From DAITQM01 sp036832975 (GTDB lineage Bacteria > Pseudomonadota > Gammaproteobacteria > Xanthomonadales > Wenzhouxiangellaceae), in contig DAITQM010000017.1 of assembly GCA_036832975.1 (NCBI GenBank), forward strand, positions 1-64,000: DNA of 64,000 nt, in the 5' to 3' direction. The notes under the pieces are model-generated. The model saw only the letters and a program-made list of their open reading frames with translations, did not search any database and was not told where the DNA came from. Below are positions 35,082 through 44,186 of the stretch, piece after piece. Position 1 is the stretch's first letter; the number at the start of each line of letters is the position of its first letter. Both the position numbers and the translations under genes were made by a program.

Positions 35082-36806
35082 CTAAACCCCGTTTTCGGCG
35101 TTGCCGAGCAGGCGGGAGGTAAGATGCGCCGCGATCTGGTCGAGCGGCAGACGTTGCGCCTCGCTGTCGCGCCGGTGGCGGTATTCGACTTCGCCCTGGT
35201 CGAGGGCGCGCTCGCCGATGATCACCAGTTCGGGAATGCCGAGCAATTCGATGTCGTTGAACATCACGCCGGGGCGCAGCGGGCGGTCGTCGAGCAGGAC
35301 GCTCAGGCCGGCATTTTCCAAAGTCTCGTGCAAGCGCTCGGCGGCGGCGGCGACGCGCGGCGATTTGTGGCCGTTGAGCGGCAGGATTGCGACTTGCCAC
35401 GGGGCCATCGCCGCCGGCCAGATGATGCCGCGCTCGTCGTGGTTCTGCTCGATCGCCGCGGCAACGATGCGCGAGACACCGATGCCGTAACAACCCATCT
35501 GTAAGGTCTGTGCCTGACCTTCGTGGTCGAGGACGACGGCGTGCATCGCCTTGCTGTATTTGTCGCCGAGTTGGAAGATATGGCCGACTTCGATGCCGCG
35601 CACGATGGCGAGCGGCCCGCCGCCGTCGGGGCTCGGATCGCCGGCGACGACATTGCGCAGGTCGGCGATTTCGCCGAGGGTGGCGTCGCGCTCCCAGTTG
35701 ACGCCCGTTTCGTGAAAGTCCGCCAAGTTGGAACCGCAGACAAAATCGGCGAGTGCCGCAGCGGCGCGATCGACGATGAGCGGCAGTTTAAGATCGACCG
35801 GACCGAGCGAACCGGGCGGCGCGCCTGCTGCGGCGGCGATCTCGGCCGCCGAGGCGAAGGTCAAAGGCGCGCGGACGGCCGGCTGCTTTTCCGCTTTGAC
35901 GGTGTTCAACTCGTGATCGCCGCGCAGCACCAGGGCGATCAGCGGCTCGTGCGTGCCGTGCACAATGAGCGTTTTGACGCACTGATCCGGGCTGACGCCC
36001 AGGCAGGCGCAGACCTCGTCGATACTGCCGGCGCCGGGCGTGGCGACCCGCCGGCGGGCTGCACTCGCCGGTGGCCTGGGTGTCGGGCACAGCGCTTCGG
36101 CCAGTTCGATATTGGCGGCGTAATCGCTCGCCGTGCACACCGCGATGCGGTCTTCGCCGGTCTCGGCCAGGACGTGAAACTCGTGCGAGGCGTCGCCGCC
36201 GATCGCCCCGGAATCGGCTTTGACGGGGCGGAACTCAAGGCCGAGGCGGGTGAAAATCCGGCTGTAGGCGCGGTGCATGTCGCGATATGTTGCGGCCAGC
36301 GAATCGGCGTCGAGATGGAACGAATAGGCGTCCTTCATCAAAAATTCGCGGGCCCGCATGACTCCGAAGCGGGGGCGGATTTCGTCGCGGAATTTAGTCT
36401 GAATCTGATAGAACGTCACCGGCAGTTGTTTGAAACTGCGCAGCTCGGCGCGGGCGAAATCGGTGACGACTTCCTCGTGGGTCGGGCCGAAGCAATACTC
36501 GCGGCCGGCGTGATCGGTGATCGTCAGAAGCAGCGGGCCGAAATCTTCCCAGCGCCCGGTTTCCTGCCACAGCTCGGCCGGCTGAACCGCTGGCATCAAC
36601 ATTTCGATCGCCCCGGCGGCGTCCATTTCCTGGCGCACGATGCGCTCGACGTTGCGCAGTACGCGCAGGCCGAGTGGCGTCCAGGTGTAGATGCCGGAGG
36701 TCAGGCGGCGGATCATACCGGCGCGCAGCATCAACCGGTGGCTGACGATTTCGGCGTCGGCCGGTACTTCGCGCAGTGTGGAAAGATGAAATTTAGAAGT
36801 CCGCAT
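35082..36806 (-). CDS. proS: Prolyl-tRNA synthetase
   Basis: This 574-residue class II synthetase is of the bacterial type with an inserted YbaK-like editing domain at about 225-380. The start MRTSKFHLSTLREVPADAEIVSHRLMLRAG and motif 2 segment FRDEIRPRFGVMRAREFLMKDAYSFH are diagnostic. Motif 3 (CYGIGVSRIVAAAIEQNHD) and a C-terminal anticodon-binding domain follow. The gene stands alone between hairpin repeats and the DUF4124 gene. Confidence 0.96.
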   Translation of the reverse strand: MRTSKFHLSTLREVPADAEIVSHRLMLRAGMIRRLTSGIYTWTPLGLRVLRNVERIVRQEMDAAGAIEMLMPAVQPAELWQETGRWEDFGPLLLTITDHAGREYCFGPTHEEVVTDFARAELRSFKQLPVTFYQIQTKFRDEIRPRFGVMRAREFLMKDAYSFHLDADSLAATYRDMHRAYSRIFTRLGLEFRPVKADSGAIGGDASHEFHVLAETGEDRIAVCTASDYAANIELAEALCPTPRPPASAARRRVATPGAGSIDEVCACLGVSPDQCVKTLIVHGTHEPLIALVLRGDHELNTVKAEKQPAVRAPLTFASAAEIAAAAGAPPGSLGPVDLKLPLIVDRAAAALADFVCGSNLADFHETGVNWERDATLGEIADLRNVVAGDPSPDGGGPLAIVRGIEVGHIFQLGDKYSKAMHAVVLDHEGQAQTLQMGCYGIGVSRIVAAAIEQNHDERGIIWPAAMAPWQVAILPLNGHKSPRVAAAAERLHETLENAGLSVLLDDRPLRPGVMFNDIELLGIPELVIIGERALDQGEVEYRHRRDSEAQRLPLDQIAAHLTSRLLGNAENGV

Positions 36807-36888
36807 GGGTATGGATCGGGTCGCAAAAATAGGACGTGCACCGGCGGCGAGCCGGCGGCGGGGTAGGGCCTCCGGTGGGGCGGGCCGT

Positions 36889-36921
36889 AAAAAAACGCCG
36901 CCGGCGGATTATTCTCCGCCG
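36889..36921 (-). terminator. Terminator of the DUF4124 gene
   Basis: On the minus strand CGGCGGA pairs with TCCGCCG around AATAA, followed after six bases by seven U residues. The stop codon of the DUF4124 gene lies inside the loop. Confidence 0.6.
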
Positions 36922-37391
36922 CAATAGGTTTTGAGATATTGGCGGGATTCCTCGATCAGGGCGAGGCGTTCATCGTCGGTCAACCGCCGTTGGCCGCCGG
37001 CGCCGTCGTCGACGAAAACGCGGCGCCTGGGTTCGACGTGCTGGATGTTGAGCCGCGCCTGTTCGCAGTTTTTGGCAATCTGCTCCCGCTCTTCGGCCAT
37101 TTTCGCCTGCCGCTCGACCGAGGCGCGGGTCAGCTCGGAGTCTGTTTCGGCGGTCGCGGCCGCGGCCGGTTCTGCCGCCGCCGCAGCGGCCGGTGCCTGG
37201 TAGTGACTGTCGCCACGGACCGTGATCCGCTCGTAGGGCCGGTTGTCGGGGGGCTGGGCGGTGAATTGGGTGACCCCATCGTCGTTGCTCCATTTGTAGA
37301 TCACCGTTTCGGCGCCGGCGACCTGGACGGCGGCCAGCAGCAACGCGCCCCACAGGCAGCGGTTCGTCAAGATAGGCAATGGCATTTCCAA
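36909..37391 (-). CDS. DUF4124 domain-containing exported protein
   Basis: This 160-residue protein has a signal peptide to about residue 27 (VQVAGAE) and then a DUF4124 domain starting VIYKWSNDDGVTQFTAQPP. An Ala-rich linker and a charged coiled-coil-like C-terminus with YLKTYCGGE follow. Such proteins are common and uncharacterised in gammaproteobacteria. An internal ATG at 37385 is an equally good start. Confidence 0.83.
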   Translation of the reverse strand: MEMPLPILTNRCLWGALLLAAVQVAGAETVIYKWSNDDGVTQFTAQPPDNRPYERITVRGDSHYQAPAAAAAAEPAAAATAETDSELTRASVERQAKMAEEREQIAKNCEQARLNIQHVEPRRRVFVDDGAGGQRRLTDDERLALIEESRQYLKTYCGGE

Positions 37392-37442
37392 CGCTCCATG
37401 ATGCTCGGGTAAGCTCCTAATCGGCCCTTCCCGGACTGATCA

Positions 37443-37476
37443 GAACACGCCAATTCCGGGAACACGCCAATTCCGG
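37443..37476. repeat. Two tandem 17-bp repeats
   Basis: The unit GAACACGCCAATTCCGG occurs twice in a row, between the divergent DUF4124 and pssA genes. Confidence 0.8.
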
Positions 37477-37565
37477 CACAGGTCCGGACGTTGCTTCACG
37501 CGCGCCGGCCGTGGTTGCCACAATGATAAACTGAAAGCCGGTCAAAGGGTTGCCGGAACTTGCCG

Positions 37566-38327
37566 ATGTCGGATCACCACGCGAATCGTCGCCGCCACGG
37601 CGCGGCTTTTTTTCTGTTGCCTAACCTGTTGACGACCGGGGCGCTGTTCGCCGGCTTTTTCGCCATCGTCTCGGCCCTCGACGGCAAGCCGGTGAGCGGC
37701 GCGATCGCGGTGCTGGTCGCCGGCTTGCTCGACGGCCTCGACGGCCGGGTGGCGCGCCTGACCGGCACGCAGAGCGCCTTCGGGGTGCAGTACGATTCGA
37801 TGTCCGACCTCGTCTCGTTCGGTATCGCCCCGGCGCTCATCGCCTATACCTGGTCGTTGCAGACCTTGCGGGAACTTGGACCTCTGGCGGGCAAAATCGG
37901 TTGGCTGGCGGCATTTATCTACACCGCTTGCGCGGCGCTCCGGCTGGCCCGCTTCAATGCCCAGGCGGAGGTCGCCGACAAGCGGTATTTTCAAGGTCTA
38001 GCCAGTCCGGCAGCCGCCGGGACGCTGGTCGCCCTGGTCTGGGTCGGCAACGAGCGCGGCTGGACCGGTACCGATCTGCGCTGGGTGCTGGCGGCGGTCA
38101 CCGCCATTCTTGGCTTGCTGATGTTTAGCCGGTTGCGTTATTACAGCTTCAAGGCCTGGCCGCCGGGCGAGCGCGGCACGCTGACCTGGGCCTTGGTCCT
38201 GGTCTTGTTGTTCGTGTTGCTGGCCGTCGATACCGCTTCGGTGCTCCTTGCGATCGGGTTGTTGTATGTGCTTTCCGGCATTGTGCTGACCGTCCACGGC
38301 CGGCGCCGCAGCGGGCGGCGCTCGTGA
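37566..38327 (+). CDS. pssA: CDP-diacylglycerol-serine O-phosphatidyltransferase
   Basis: This 253-residue membrane enzyme makes phosphatidylserine from CDP-diacylglycerol and serine. The CDP-alcohol phosphotransferase signature DG(X)2AR(X)8G(X)3D(X)3D is exact, from DGLDGRVARLTG to YDSMSD (about residues 60-82). Several hydrophobic helices surround it. I chose the ATG at 37566; a TTG two codons upstream is also possible. It overlaps the holD-like gene downstream. Confidence 0.92.
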   Translation: MSDHHANRRRHGAAFFLLPNLLTTGALFAGFFAIVSALDGKPVSGAIAVLVAGLLDGLDGRVARLTGTQSAFGVQYDSMSDLVSFGIAPALIAYTWSLQTLRELGPLAGKIGWLAAFIYTACAALRLARFNAQAEVADKRYFQGLASPAAAGTLVALVWVGNERGWTGTDLRWVLAAVTAILGLLMFSRLRYYSFKAWPPGERGTLTWALVLVLLFVLLAVDTASVLLAIGLLYVLSGIVLTVHGRRRSGRRS

Positions 38328-38665
38328 GCGGCGCAGCGCGGCGGGCGGCGGTGCTCGCCGAGTTGGGATTGACCCGCTGGCACCGCCGGCCGCCGCCGGT
38401 TCGGCGCCGGCGATGCCGCATCGAATGGCCGCCGGCGACCGCCGCGACCCCGTGGGCCGCCGATCTGCTGCGGGTGCTGACCCAGCTCGGCTGGGAAGCG
38501 GAGAAGCAAACCGGCGGTCCGGCTGGCCCGCTGTTGCGCTTTTGCGACCGGGAGAGCGAAGTGCGTTTGTCCGGCGATGAACTGTCCGCCCCGGAACCGG
38601 CGCGCCTCGCCGCCGATCCCGATCTGGCCGCGGCGCTGTGGCGGGCGCTTCTCCAGTGGTCGTAA
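38324..38665 (+). CDS. holD: Probable DNA polymerase III psi subunit (HolD-like)
   Basis: This 113-residue protein starts with a GTG overlapping the pssA stop (GTGA). HolD is a fast-evolving subunit that links the clamp loader to single-strand binding protein through chi. The signs are the N-terminal pattern AAVLAELGLTRWHRRPPPV, which aligns with LQQLGITQWSLRRP of E. coli HolD, and the end DPDLAAALWRALLQW, which aligns with NPTARAALWQQICTYE. It is followed directly by rimI, as in E. coli holD-rimI. The partner chi (holC) is encoded at 42425. Middle residues do not align, so the call rests on ends and context. Confidence 0.68.
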   Translation: MSGAARRAAVLAELGLTRWHRRPPPVRRRRCRIEWPPATAATPWAADLLRVLTQLGWEAEKQTGGPAGPLLRFCDRESEVRLSGDELSAPEPARLAADPDLAAALWRALLQWS

Positions 38666-38690
38666 TGGTCCTCCTCATTGAACATGGCCC

Positions 38691-39164
38691 ATGGCCCTGG
38701 CGGCCCACCCTCGCGCCCTGATCCGGGCGATGGCGCTCGCCGATCTCGATGCGGTCCATGCCGTCGAGGTCGCCGGTTATCCGCATCCGTGGAGCCGCGG
38801 AATTTTCGAGGACTGCCTGCGGGTCGGTTATTACTGCCGTGTGCTCGAGTGTGGCGGTGTGCCCGCCGGGCACCTGATCATCAGCATGGCCGCCGGCGAG
38901 GCGCACCTGCTCAATTTGTGCGTCACGCCGGCGATGCAGGGGCGCGGCTTCGGTCGCCGGCTGCTCAGCCACGCCTTGCACGCGGCGCGGACGCTGGGCT
39001 GTGGCCGGATGTTGCTCGAGGTCCGGCCGAGCAACTGGCGCGCGTTGCGTCTGTACCAGGCAGCGGATTTCGAAATGATCGGCCGGCGGCGCGATTATTA
39101 CCCTGCCGGCCGTGGCCGGGAGGACGCCATCGTCCTGGCCAAGACGCTGTTGCGGGGCGTGTGA
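38691..39164 (+). CDS. rimI: Ribosomal protein S18-alanine N-acetyltransferase
   Basis: This 157-residue GNAT enzyme acetylates the N-terminal alanine of ribosomal protein S18. The GNAT motif A is LCVTPAMQGRGFGRRLLSHAL (acetyl-CoA pyrophosphate loop QGRGFG), followed by LLEVRPSNWRALRLYQ and a tail with RRRDYYPAGRGREDAIVLAKTL, typical of RimI. It follows the HolD-like gene by 25 bp. Confidence 0.92.
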   Translation: MALAAHPRALIRAMALADLDAVHAVEVAGYPHPWSRGIFEDCLRVGYYCRVLECGGVPAGHLIISMAAGEAHLLNLCVTPAMQGRGFGRRLLSHALHAARTLGCGRMLLEVRPSNWRALRLYQAADFEMIGRRRDYYPAGRGREDAIVLAKTLLRGV

Positions 39165-39169
39165 GGCCG

Positions 39170-39307
39170 AGGGAATCTGATCGACGCAGATAGTTTCCGC
39201 AAGCCAGGGATGGCTTGCCCGCGAATCAAGCACAAACGTGCTTGATTCGGCGCAGCAAAGTCCGGACATGTGCCGGACTTTGCGTGGTCTGATAAGTCCA
39301 GGATGGG
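39170..39307. repeat. Dispersed multi-hairpin repeat, family 2, interrupted by a MITE-like element
   Basis: Three hairpins in a row: GCAAGCCA/TGGCTTGC, AATCAAGCAC/GTGCTTGATT and AAAGTCCGGACA/TGCCGGACTTT. A second copy lies at 54141-54290. Here the copy is cut after GTCCAGGATGGG by the element at 39308, and its last bases (TTCAGACC) resume at 39558. Confidence 0.85.
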
Positions 39308-39557
39308 TTAACCCAATTGTTGCATAGATTCCCGGAATTCTCGGTCAAGCTGGCGAGTGCAGCTTGTCCGATTCTCCGAAGAACCGTAGTAATTCTACGG
39401 TTCGAGGGGAAGCGGACAAGATGTGCCGCCAGCTTGGGCGAGAAACCGGGCGCGTCACTCTATGTGGATTCGTTTTTCCGGCTAATAGCGTCATAACTAT
39501 ATGATTTTATAGTGAATTTGATAAAATCGAGCAAAATTTATGCAACTATTGGGTTAA
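39308..39557. mobile_element. 250-bp MITE-like element with 19-bp terminal inverted repeats
   Basis: The left end TTAACCCAATTGTTGCATA (39308-39326) and right end (39539-39557) are inverse copies with one mismatch. The centre has a perfect hairpin GAACCGTAGTAATTCTACGG, flanked by inverted CAAGCTGGCG and CGCCAGCTTG segments, so the whole element is an imperfect palindrome. It contains no gene. It sits inside a family 2 repeat; the uninterrupted copy at 54141 shows the empty site. TTAA at both ends may be a target duplication. Confidence 0.75.
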
Positions 39558-39569
39558 TTCAGACCTTCG

Positions 39570-42428
39570 TTATGCCGTGCGGCCGTGGCCCAGCGTTTTG
39601 AGCTGCGCGCGCAATTGCTCGCAGGTGGCGCGGTGTTGCGCCAAGCGCTGGCGCTCCTGGTCGACGACCGCTGGCGGGGCATGGGCGACGAAGCGCTCGT
39701 TGGCCAGTTTAGCGGCTGACCGCGCGGCGTCGGCTTCGGCTTTTTCCAAGCGCCCGCTGAGACGGGCGATTTCTGCTGCGCGATCGATCAGCCCGGCGAG
39801 TGGAATCGCGATTCTGAATTCACCGGCCAGCGCCAGGGCGCAGTCCGGCGGGGGCTCTCCGCTGTCCTGCCAGGTGGTTGCGGCGATGCGCGCCAGGCGG
39901 CCGAGCCAGATCTGGTGCTGCTGCCAGCGCCGGCGGTCGGTGACGCCACCGCCGAGGACGATGACCGGCAAGGGTTTGCCGGGTGCCAGGTTGAGTTCGG
40001 TCCGGGCGCCGCGGACGGCCAGGATCACGGACTTGACCCAGTCGATTTCCGCTTCGGCCTCGTGGTCGCGGCCGCCGGCCGCCGGCCATGGAGCGACCAT
40101 CAGGCTGTCTGGTGCAGCGTGAATGTGCTCAGCGTTAATGTGCGCTCTCAGACGCTGCCAGATTTCCTCGCTGATAAACGGCATGAAGGGATGGATCAGG
40201 CGCAGCAGGGCATCGAGGGTGGTGATCAGGCAGCGGCGCGTCGCGGCGCTTTGCGCGGCCTCGGCATCGTCGGCGAGTTGCGGCTTGGCCAACTCCAGAT
40301 ACCAATCACAAAATTCATTCCAGGTGAAATCGTAGATCGCTTGCGCCGCGAGGTCGAAGCGGTAGGTGGCATAGGCTTCGTCAACCGCGCTGATCGTTGC
40401 ACTGAGGCGCGAGGCGATCCAGCGCTCGGCGTAGCCGGCTTCGCTGGGATCGATCTCTAAAACATCCGCGCTGCCGCCGGCCGGACCGGTATCGAGCTTT
40501 TGCATGACGAAGCGCGCCGCGTTCCACAGTTTGTTGCAGAAGTGGCGGTACCCTTCACAGCGTTGCAGGTCGAATTTGATGTCGCGGCCGCCGGTGGCCA
40601 GCGCGGCGAAGGTAAAACGCAGCGCGTCGGCGCCGAAGGCTGGGATGCCGTCGGCGAATTCGTGGCGGGTCGCCTGAGCGATACGCTCGGCCATCTCGGG
40701 CTGCATCAGGCCGGTGGTACGTTTGACGATCAAGGCATTCAGGGCGATGCCGTCGATCAGGTCGATGGGATCGAGGATATTGCCTTTGGACTTGGACATC
40801 TTCTGGCCGTCCTTGTCGCGCACCAGGCCGGTGATATACACCTCGTGGAACGGGAGGCGTTGGGTGAAATGATCGGTCATCATAATCATCCGCGCCACCC
40901 AGAAAAACAGGATGTCGAAGCCGGTGACCAGCACGCTGGACGGCAGCCGGCGGTCGTAACCGCGCGCCGCCATCGCCACCTCGTCCGGCCAGCCGAGCGT
41001 CGAGAACGGCCAGAGCGCCGAACTGAACCAGGTTTCGAGCACATCTTCGTCCTGGGTCAGCGAAACCTTCTCATCGAGGGCGTGCCTGCGGCGCACTTCC
41101 GCTTCGTCGCGGCCGACGTAGACCTTGCCCTGCGGGTCGTACCAGGCCGGAATCCGGTGTCCCCACCAGAGCTGGCGGCTGATGCACCAGTCCTCGATGT
41201 GTTCCAGCCAGTGGCGATAAGTGTTGATCCAGTTTTCCGGCACAAAGCGCACTTTACCTTTTTCAGCTAATTCGAGGCCGCGCTGCGCCAAGCCATCCAT
41301 TCTGACGAACCACTGATCGGTCAGGTACGGTTCGATCACTTCGCCGCTGCGGTCGCCGCGCGGGATTTGCAGCTTGTGCGGTTGGCTGGCAAGTAAAAGA
41401 CCTTCGGCCTTGAGATCCTCGACGATCCGGCGGCGCGCCGCGTAGCGGTCCAGGCCGCGATAGTGTTCGGGGCCGTTGTCGTTGATCGCTGCCGCTGGAG
41501 TGAACACGTTGAGCGGCGCAAAACGATGTCTTTTGCCGACTTCGTAATCGTTGAAATCGTGCGCCGGTGTGATCTTGACGCAGCCGGTGCCGAATTCGCG
41601 ATCGACGTAGTCGTCGGCGATCACCGGAATTTCGCGGGTGGTGAGCGGCAGTTTGAGATTTTTGCCGATGAACGCCCGGTAACGTTCGTCGTCCGGATGG
41701 ACCGCGACGCAGACGTCGCCGAGCAGGGTCTCGGGGCGGGTCGTCGCGACCGCCAGTCCCGGACGGCCGTCCGGGCCGCGCAACCCGGGGTCGGAGAACG
41801 GGTAGAGGATGGTCCACAGTGTGCCCTCCTCTTCGTGGTTGATCACTTCGAGATCGGAAATCGCGGTTTTCAGCACTGGATCCCAGTTGACCAGCCGTTG
41901 GCCGCGGTAGATGAGCCCTTCGTCGTAAAGCCGGACAAAACATTCGAGCACGGCGCGCGTCGGCATTTCGTCCATCGTGAACACGCTGCACGTCCAGTCG
42001 GCGGAGGCGCCGAGGCGGCGCATCTGCTGTTCGATCGTGCCGCCCGACTGCCGTTTCCATTCCCAGACGCGCGCGATGAACGCTTCGCGGCCGAGGCCGT
42101 CGCGGCTTTGTCCCGCGGCTTTGAGCTGGCGCGAGACGACCATTTCGGTGGCGATTCCGGCGTGATCGCAGCCCACCTGCCACAACACATCGTCACCCCG
42201 CATCCGGCGGTAGCGGAGGAGGGCATCCATCAACGTGTGCTGGAAGGCATGCCCCATGTGCAAAGTGCCGGTGACGTTGGGCGGCGGTAGCAAGATGGTG
42301 TACGGCGTGCCGCTGCCGCGCGGTTTGAAATAACCTTGCGCTTCCCAGAAGTCATACCAGCGTTGCTCCATCGCCGCCGGCTCGTAGGTTTTTTCCATCT
42401 CAGTTTTCGATTGGGCGGGTGTTGTCAT
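39570..42428 (-). CDS. valS: Valyl-tRNA synthetase
   Basis: This 952-residue class I synthetase has the HIGH motif in PPPNVTGTLHMGHAF (near residue 50) and the KMSKS motif in KMSKSKGN (near residue 546). The CP1 editing domain lies between (TTRPETLLGD and the D..FG.GCVKITPAHDFND segment). A C-terminal coiled-coil tRNA-binding arm with RLSGRLEKAEADAARSAAK follows. Its start overlaps the holC stop by 4 bp. Confidence 0.97.
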   Translation of the reverse strand: MTTPAQSKTEMEKTYEPAAMEQRWYDFWEAQGYFKPRGSGTPYTILLPPPNVTGTLHMGHAFQHTLMDALLRYRRMRGDDVLWQVGCDHAGIATEMVVSRQLKAAGQSRDGLGREAFIARVWEWKRQSGGTIEQQMRRLGASADWTCSVFTMDEMPTRAVLECFVRLYDEGLIYRGQRLVNWDPVLKTAISDLEVINHEEEGTLWTILYPFSDPGLRGPDGRPGLAVATTRPETLLGDVCVAVHPDDERYRAFIGKNLKLPLTTREIPVIADDYVDREFGTGCVKITPAHDFNDYEVGKRHRFAPLNVFTPAAAINDNGPEHYRGLDRYAARRRIVEDLKAEGLLLASQPHKLQIPRGDRSGEVIEPYLTDQWFVRMDGLAQRGLELAEKGKVRFVPENWINTYRHWLEHIEDWCISRQLWWGHRIPAWYDPQGKVYVGRDEAEVRRRHALDEKVSLTQDEDVLETWFSSALWPFSTLGWPDEVAMAARGYDRRLPSSVLVTGFDILFFWVARMIMMTDHFTQRLPFHEVYITGLVRDKDGQKMSKSKGNILDPIDLIDGIALNALIVKRTTGLMQPEMAERIAQATRHEFADGIPAFGADALRFTFAALATGGRDIKFDLQRCEGYRHFCNKLWNAARFVMQKLDTGPAGGSADVLEIDPSEAGYAERWIASRLSATISAVDEAYATYRFDLAAQAIYDFTWNEFCDWYLELAKPQLADDAEAAQSAATRRCLITTLDALLRLIHPFMPFISEEIWQRLRAHINAEHIHAAPDSLMVAPWPAAGGRDHEAEAEIDWVKSVILAVRGARTELNLAPGKPLPVIVLGGGVTDRRRWQQHQIWLGRLARIAATTWQDSGEPPPDCALALAGEFRIAIPLAGLIDRAAEIARLSGRLEKAEADAARSAAKLANERFVAHAPPAVVDQERQRLAQHRATCEQLRAQLKTLGHGRTA

Positions 42429-42838
42429 AGTTTGTGCGTGTGCAGTTCGGCGCCGGCCTGGCGGTAGTCGCGGAAACGCTCGCGCGCCGCGCTCAGCGCC
42501 TCCTCGTCGGCGGCGACGATTTCCAAAATCCGGGCGCCGGCCGGCAGCGCGCCGTGCACGGTTCGACCGCTCAGGTTGACGATCAGCGCCGCGGCTTCAT
42601 CGCCGGTCGTAATGCGGATCGGCGCCCGTTCCGCGGCGGCATCGCCGACGATGCCGTGCGGCAGAAAACGGCCGGCCGGAACGCGCCACAGCAGCGCGTC
42701 GAGGGCGCGGGCGGTACCGGTGTCAGCGGCCCGGATCAGCGGGCGCAGACCCTCGTCGAACGCCCGGGCGCAGAGCCTGGCGCACAAGTGCAACGGTTCG
42801 TGCGCGTTGCTTTCGAGCAGATAAAAATCAACCCGCAT
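42425..42838 (-). CDS. holC: DNA polymerase III chi subunit
   Basis: This 137-residue protein begins MRVDFYLLESNAHEPLHLCARLCARAF and has the SSB-binding-type segment LLWRVPAGRFLPHGIVGD, the chi signature. Chi links the clamp loader via psi to SSB. Placement before valS matches the gammaproteobacterial pepA-holC-valS order, but pepA is absent; lptF lies divergently instead. Confidence 0.92.
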   Translation of the reverse strand: MRVDFYLLESNAHEPLHLCARLCARAFDEGLRPLIRAADTGTARALDALLWRVPAGRFLPHGIVGDAAAERAPIRITTGDEAAALIVNLSGRTVHGALPAGARILEIVAADEEALSAARERFRDYRQAGAELHTHKL

Positions 42839-42941
42839 CGGTCTTTTCCGTGGTCTGCCGCCGGGCGCGAAGCAGGGCGCTCGGAGTACGGTATGTGGCC
42901 TTTAATTTCATCGAAAGAAGTGGGTCGAGTATCTTATTATT

Positions 42942-42947
42942 TATACT
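42942..42947 (+). promoter_or_regulatory. Possible -10 element upstream of lptF
   Basis: TATACT lies in an AT-rich stretch between divergent holC and lptF, 83 bp before the lptF start. No good -35 hexamer is seen at the right spacing, so this is tentative. Confidence 0.3.
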
Positions 42948-43030
42948 GCAACGATGGACCAGCGAGTTGCCACCTCAACCCAACCTGCGGTCCGGTACCC
43001 GTTGCCGGTGGGCGGCGCTCGGGGCCAGCG

Positions 43031-44101
43031 GTGATCGCCCGCTGGCTTCCGGGGACGACAGCGGCGCATTATCTGTTGCGGCGCTGGTTGCTTGCAACCG
43101 CGGTGATTACCATGGTGCTGCTCGCCGTGTTGCTGCTGGTCGCGCTGGCCGATGCCGCAGCGGATGCCGCCGCCGGCCGCCTGCCGCCGGGTCTGATTGC
43201 TTGGCAGGTCGTGCTCGGTCTGCCTGAAAGTCTGGTCGTGACCTTGCCGATGGGGGCGCTCGGCGGCTTGCTGCACAGCCTGCTCGCCGCCACCGAGGAT
43301 CGCGAACTATTGGTCTTGCGCGGCCTCGGTTTCTCTTATTCGCGGCTCACCGGGATGGTCGTCGCCGGCGGTTTGCTGCTCGCCGCGATCCAGCTTTCGA
43401 TCACCGGCTTTTTGCAGCCGGCAGCCGTCCGCGGGGGTGACGACCTGCGCCGCGCGGCGCTCAATTCGGCGAAGGTCTGGGGGCTGGAAGCCGGGCGTTT
43501 CGTCCGCCTGCCGGGATTGGATGGTGTGGCCTATGTCGCCTCGATCAGTGCGGACGGCACCGGGCTCGGTGAACTGTTCATCCACAGCCGCCAGGCGGGC
43601 CTGAGTACGGTGCTGACCGCGACCGGCGGGCTGTACCGCCAAGATTTCACCGGCCGCGGCCGGGTGGCGCTGTTCGAGGGCCAACGGACCGAACTGCCCG
43701 ATGACGGTCTGGCCGTCCGCAGCGTGACGTTCGCCAGCGGCGAATTGCGCTTGCCGCCGCCGACTTTGCCCGCCGCGGACAACGCCGAGGAGCGCCGTGA
43801 TCTGCCGGCGTTGTGGCGGCAAGGCGACCGCCGCGAGTGGCACTGGCGGCTGGCGCCGCCGCAGGCGATTTTTGTCTTGGCGTTGATCGGCCTGCCGCTG
43901 GCCGCCGGCGGGCGGGGTGGGGGGCGCGGTTGGCGTTTTATCGGGGTTTTGGTGATCTACCTGATCTATCTGCAACTGCTCGGTTCGGCGCGGCCCGGCG
44001 CCGCCCTCGACGACCGGCTTGGCAACTGGCTGCCGTGGCTGCACCTGCCGTTTTTGTTGTTTGCGCTCGGTGCCGGGTGGCTCGCGGCCCGGAGATTTTG
44101 A
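43031..44101 (+). CDS. lptF: LPS export permease LptF
   Basis: This 356-residue inner-membrane protein is half of the LptB2FG transporter, which extracts LPS from the membrane. It has N-terminal helices (AVITMVLLAVLLLVALADAA), the segment VVLGLPESLVVTLPMGALGGLL, a periplasmic beta-jellyroll at about 135-260 and C-terminal helices. I chose a GTG at 43031, which gives the usual family length; the open frame extends far upstream without support. It is followed by lptG after 85 bp. Confidence 0.88.
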   Translation: MIARWLPGTTAAHYLLRRWLLATAVITMVLLAVLLLVALADAAADAAAGRLPPGLIAWQVVLGLPESLVVTLPMGALGGLLHSLLAATEDRELLVLRGLGFSYSRLTGMVVAGGLLLAAIQLSITGFLQPAAVRGGDDLRRAALNSAKVWGLEAGRFVRLPGLDGVAYVASISADGTGLGELFIHSRQAGLSTVLTATGGLYRQDFTGRGRVALFEGQRTELPDDGLAVRSVTFASGELRLPPPTLPAADNAEERRDLPALWRQGDRREWHWRLAPPQAIFVLALIGLPLAAGGRGGGRGWRFIGVLVIYLIYLQLLGSARPGAALDDRLGNWLPWLHLPFLLFALGAGWLAARRF

Positions 44102-44186
44102 GCTTGACGATGCGGTGGGCTTTATCGCGACTCGATGGACCTGCTGCCGTTGAGCGCCGCACGGTTGCCGGCGACGGGACCGGTTG

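Noticed and set aside
42434..43030. Upstream extension of lptF over the holC region
   Set aside because: The extension is antisense to holC and would double the normal LptF N-terminus; the GTG at 43031 gives the family length.
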